7,710 nt of DNA, taken from NCBI GenBank assembly GCA_018817545.1, contig JAHITL010000080.1, positions 1 through 7,710 of the forward strand, read 5' to 3'. Below the pieces are notes generated by a model. That model was not told where the DNA came from. It saw nothing but the letters and a program-made list of their open reading frames with translations, and ran no database searches. This document shows, piece after piece, positions 5,865 to 7,710 of the stretch (positions within the stretch are counted from its first letter, which is position 1; the number at the start of each line of letters is the position of its first letter). Both the position numbers and the translations under genes were made by a program. The DNA is from Patescibacteria group bacterium. GTDB lineage: Bacteria > Patescibacteriota > Patescibacteriia > Patescibacteriales > GWC2-42-12.

Positions 5865-7052
5865 ATGGCGGAAAAATTTGAACGTGTAAAAGTGCATGTT
5901 AATGTAGGAACAATTGGTCACGTTGACCATGGTAAAACAACTTTGACTGCAGCGCTACTTAAAGTATCATCAACAAAAGGGTTTAGCGCATCAAAAAAAG
6001 ATATTAATCAGATTGACGCTGCTCCAGAAGAAAAAGAGCGTGGTATTACTATTGCTACTTGTCACGTTGAATATGAATCTGAAAAACGTCATTATGCTCA
6101 CGTTGATTGTCCAGGACATGCTGATTATGTTAAAAATATGATCACTGGAGCTGCTCAAATGGACGGAGCTGTTTTAGTTGTAGCTGCCACTGATGGTCCA
6201 ATGCCTCAAACTAGAGAACATATTCTTTTAGCAAGACAAGTTGGCGTACCTTACATTGTTGTTTTCTTAAATAAATGTGATATGGTTGAAGACGCCGAAT
6301 TAATTGATTTAGTTGAAGAGGAAATTAGAGATTTATTAAAGAAGTATGATTTTCCTGGTGATGTTACTCCAATTATTAGAGGTTCAGCTTTGAAAGCTTT
6401 GAATAATCCTGACGGTGAAGATGCTCAACCAATTTTAGATTTAATAAAAGCATTAGATGAATATATTCCTGAACCAAAGCGTGAAGTTGATAAGCCATTT
6501 TTAATGCCTATTGAAGATATTTTTTCTATTGAAGGAAGAGGAACTGTGGTTACTGGTAAAATTGAAAGAGGTATTATTAAAGTCGGAGAAGAAGTTGAAA
6601 TTATTGGTATAAAGGATACACAAAAAACTACTGTTATTGGCATTGAAATGTTTAATAAATCTTTAGATGAAGGACGAGCTGGCGACAATGCAGGAGTTTT
6701 ATTGCGTGGTACTAAAAAAGATGATGTAGAGAGAGGTCAGGTTTTGGCTAAAACAGGAACCGTTCATCCTCATACAGAATTTGAAGGTGAAATTTATGTT
6801 TTAACAAAAGAAGAAGGTGGACGACATAAACCATTTTTTAAGGGCTATAAACCACAATTTTATATTAGAACAACTGATGTTACAGGAGAAGTAGAATTAG
6901 CAGAAGGAACAGAAATGGTTATGCCAGGAGATACGATTAGTTTAAAAGTAAAATTAATTGCGCCGATTGCCTTAGAAGAAAAGCAGAGATTTGCAATTCG
7001 AGAAGGTGGTAGAACTGTTGGTGCAGGTGTTGTTACAAAAATCATAAAGTAG
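5865..7052 (+). CDS. tuf: Translation elongation factor Tu
   Basis: EF-Tu is the GTPase that carries aminoacyl-tRNA to the ribosomal A site. The 395-residue length is standard. Canonical motifs are GHVDHGKT (18-25), RGITI (59-63), DCPGH (81-85), NKCD (136-139) and GSALKAL (173-179). Domain II follows (about 210-300). Domain III carries [16 protein letters not shown] (318-333) and the terminal [13 protein letters not shown]. No key residue is missing. The ATG at 5865 gives the family start [23 protein letters not shown] and lacks a Shine-Dalgarno site. It ends in TAG, unlike the other intact complete genes here, which shows that TAG is used as a stop in this genome. The gene that follows is a toxin-antitoxin module, not rpsJ. 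Confidence 0.99.
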   Translation: MAEKFERVKVHVNVGTIGHVDHGKTTLTAALLKVSSTKGFSASKKDINQIDAAPEEKERGITIATCHVEYESEKRHYAHVDCPGHADYVKNMITGAAQMDGAVLVVAATDGPMPQTREHILLARQVGVPYIVVFLNKCDMVEDAELIDLVEEEIRDLLKKYDFPGDVTPIIRGSALKALNNPDGEDAQPILDLIKALDEYIPEPKREVDKPFLMPIEDIFSIEGRGTVVTGKIERGIIKVGEEVEIIGIKDTQKTTVIGIEMFNKSLDEGRAGDNAGVLLRGTKKDDVERGQVLAKTGTVHPHTEFEGEIYVLTKEEGGRHKPFFKGYKPQFYIRTTDVTGEVELAEGTEMVMPGDTISLKVKLIAPIALEEKQRFAIREGGRTVGAGVVTKIIK

Positions 7053-7060
7053 ACATTTTG

Positions 7061-7090
7061 TTTCTCCCCAGCTTTTAAACTGGGGAGAAA
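7061..7090 (+). terminator. Perfect 11-bp hairpin downstream of tuf
   Basis: tttctccccag (7061-7071) pairs perfectly with ctggggagaaa (7080-7090) across an 8-base loop. It is one of the few GC-rich patches in the window. It starts 9 bp after the tuf stop and is not followed by a T-run on either strand. It may be a factor-dependent or weak terminator, or a 3' stabilising structure for tuf mRNA. It also lies only 16 bp before the next gene, so it might belong to that gene's leader. Confidence 0.5.
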
Positions 7091-7106
7091 TTGTAATGTT
7101 TATTAT

Positions 7107-7418
7107 ATGCGATTAGAGCATTATTCTTCTGAAAAATTAAAAAAAGAAATTTTAGATATTATTTCTAAATATTTAAATCTTTTAGAATACAAGGTTTTCT
7201 TTTTTGGTTCAAGGGTAAATAATATAGGGAATGAACGTTCTGATATTGATATTGGCATTTTAGGTTCAAAACCAATTGATTTTTCAACAATGGCAAAAAT
7301 TAGAGACGATATTGAAAATATAAAAATTCTCTATATAATTGATATAGTTGATTTTAAAAAAACATCTAAAGCATTTCAAAAAGTTGCGTTGGAAAATATA
7401 GAAGTATTAGAGAGGTAA
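7107..7418 (+). CDS. mntA: MNT-domain nucleotidyltransferase, probable antitoxin of a type VII system
   Basis: This compact 103-residue protein is of the HI0073/MntA kind. It has the minimal nucleotidyltransferase signature G34-S35-R36 followed by R44-S-D46-I-D48-I-G, and a third carboxylate candidate at D79 or D82 (YIIDIVDF). These are the metal- and nucleotide-binding residues of the pol-beta superfamily. In the characterised MntA-HepT system the enzyme AMPylates and silences the HEPN toxin. It starts at ATG 7107 without a Shine-Dalgarno site. The stop is 8 bp before the next ATG, so the two genes are almost certainly co-transcribed. The symbol rests on domain type and pairing, not a close match; the function is inferred. 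Confidence 0.85.
   Translation: MRLEHYSSEKLKKEILDIISKYLNLLEYKVFFFGSRVNNIGNERSDIDIGILGSKPIDFSTMAKIRDDIENIKILYIIDIVDFKKTSKAFQKVALENIEVLER
7411..7415 (+). promoter_or_regulatory. Shine-Dalgarno-like site for the HEPN gene
   Basis: AGAGG ends 11 bp before the ATG at 7427 and overlaps the final codons of the nucleotidyltransferase gene. It is the only purine-rich SD-like element seen in front of a start in this window. The spacing is slightly long, so it is a modest candidate. Confidence 0.4.
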
Positions 7419-7426
7419 TAAAAAAT

Positions 7427-7710
7427 ATGATAACAACAAAAGTTGATAAAAAATTTTCAGAATCTTTAAATCAATTTCAAGAAGCTTTAAAAAGATTGTC
7501 AGAAGTTCTTGATCAAGAAGAAAATGAATATATTAGAGATTCTGCCATCAAACGTTTTGAATTAGTTTTTGAGTTATCATGGAAAACAATTAAAGCATTT
7601 TTAGAAACTCAATTAATAATTTGCCAGTCGCCTAAAAAATGTTTTCAAGAAGCATTTCGTCAAGGTTTGATTGGCTATGAGCAAGAGTGGTTGAATATGT
7701 GCGATTCTCG
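7427..7710 (+). CDS. HEPN-domain protein, HI0074 family (partial, runs off the window)
   Basis: From ATG 7427 the frame stays open to the window end, giving 94 complete codons. The sequence fits the HI0074 'nucleotidyltransferase substrate-binding' family. It shows RFELVFELSWKTIKAFLE (43-60), SPKKCFQEAFRQGLI (68-82) and then EWLNMCDS (87-94). The family continues with the HEPN R-x(4)-H motif. The window's last two bases are CG, which encode arginine whatever the third base, so the cut falls exactly at the expected catalytic arginine. The protein is helical, with no membrane segment. Paired with the upstream nucleotidyltransferase it should be the toxin (HEPN RNase-like) half of a MntA-HepT-type module. 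Whether the catalytic histidine is intact cannot be seen here. Confidence 0.85.
   Translation, partial: MITTKVDKKFSESLNQFQEALKRLSEVLDQEENEYIRDSAIKRFELVFELSWKTIKAFLETQLIICQSPKKCFQEAFRQGLIGYEQEWLNMCDS

Noticed and set aside
6425..7045. Two - strand ORFs opposite tuf (6425-6688 and 6860-7045)
   Set aside because: Both are antisense to conserved EF-Tu domains and encode proline/serine-rich nonsense.

Overview
This strongly AT-rich window (well under 40% GC by eye) carries the str ribosomal operon of a bacterium using the standard code. TGA is never read as sense, and five of the six intact complete genes end in TAA, with tuf ending in TAG. The AT bias, the near absence of Shine-Dalgarno sites, the small accessory genes between operon members, and an rpsL and a small acidic protein of the kinds I associate with Patescibacteria (CPR) suggest a candidate-phylum ultrasmall bacterium. 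That placement is an inference from style; there is no 16S gene here.

Layout, all on the + strand. Positions 1-210 hold a possible tail of an upstream gene, then a non-coding stretch with a 17-bp direct repeat. Positions 211-1464 encode a DUF4143-type AAA ATPase. The str operon follows: a sigma-70-like promoter (1530-1558), a leader hairpin with a T-run (1584-1610), rpsL (1623-2048), rpsG (2121-2588), fusA (3075-5150) and tuf (5865-7052). S12, S7, EF-G and EF-Tu are full length with canonical motifs; together they serve 30S decoding, tRNA delivery and translocation.

Each junction after rpsG holds accessory material. Between rpsG and fusA lies a GxxExxY-family gene (2630-3019) broken by one in-frame TAG at codon 23. 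It is bracketed by 38-bp inverted repeats (2585-2622 and 3034-3071) built from short ACGAAT units. The left arm includes the rpsG stop codon and the right arm ends 3 bp before the fusA ATG. After fusA comes a 56-codon ORF (5182-5352) that looks like the C-terminal remnant of a minimal nucleotidyltransferase. A 126-aa uncharacterised protein (5418-5798) follows, with its own near-consensus promoter. After tuf come a perfect 11-bp hairpin and a two-gene MNT/HEPN toxin-antitoxin module (7107-7418 and 7427 to the window end).

The most unusual part is the inverted-repeat-bounded GxxExxY cassette inside an essential translation operon. In RNA its arms could pair along almost their whole length and loop out the broken gene between rpsG and fusA.
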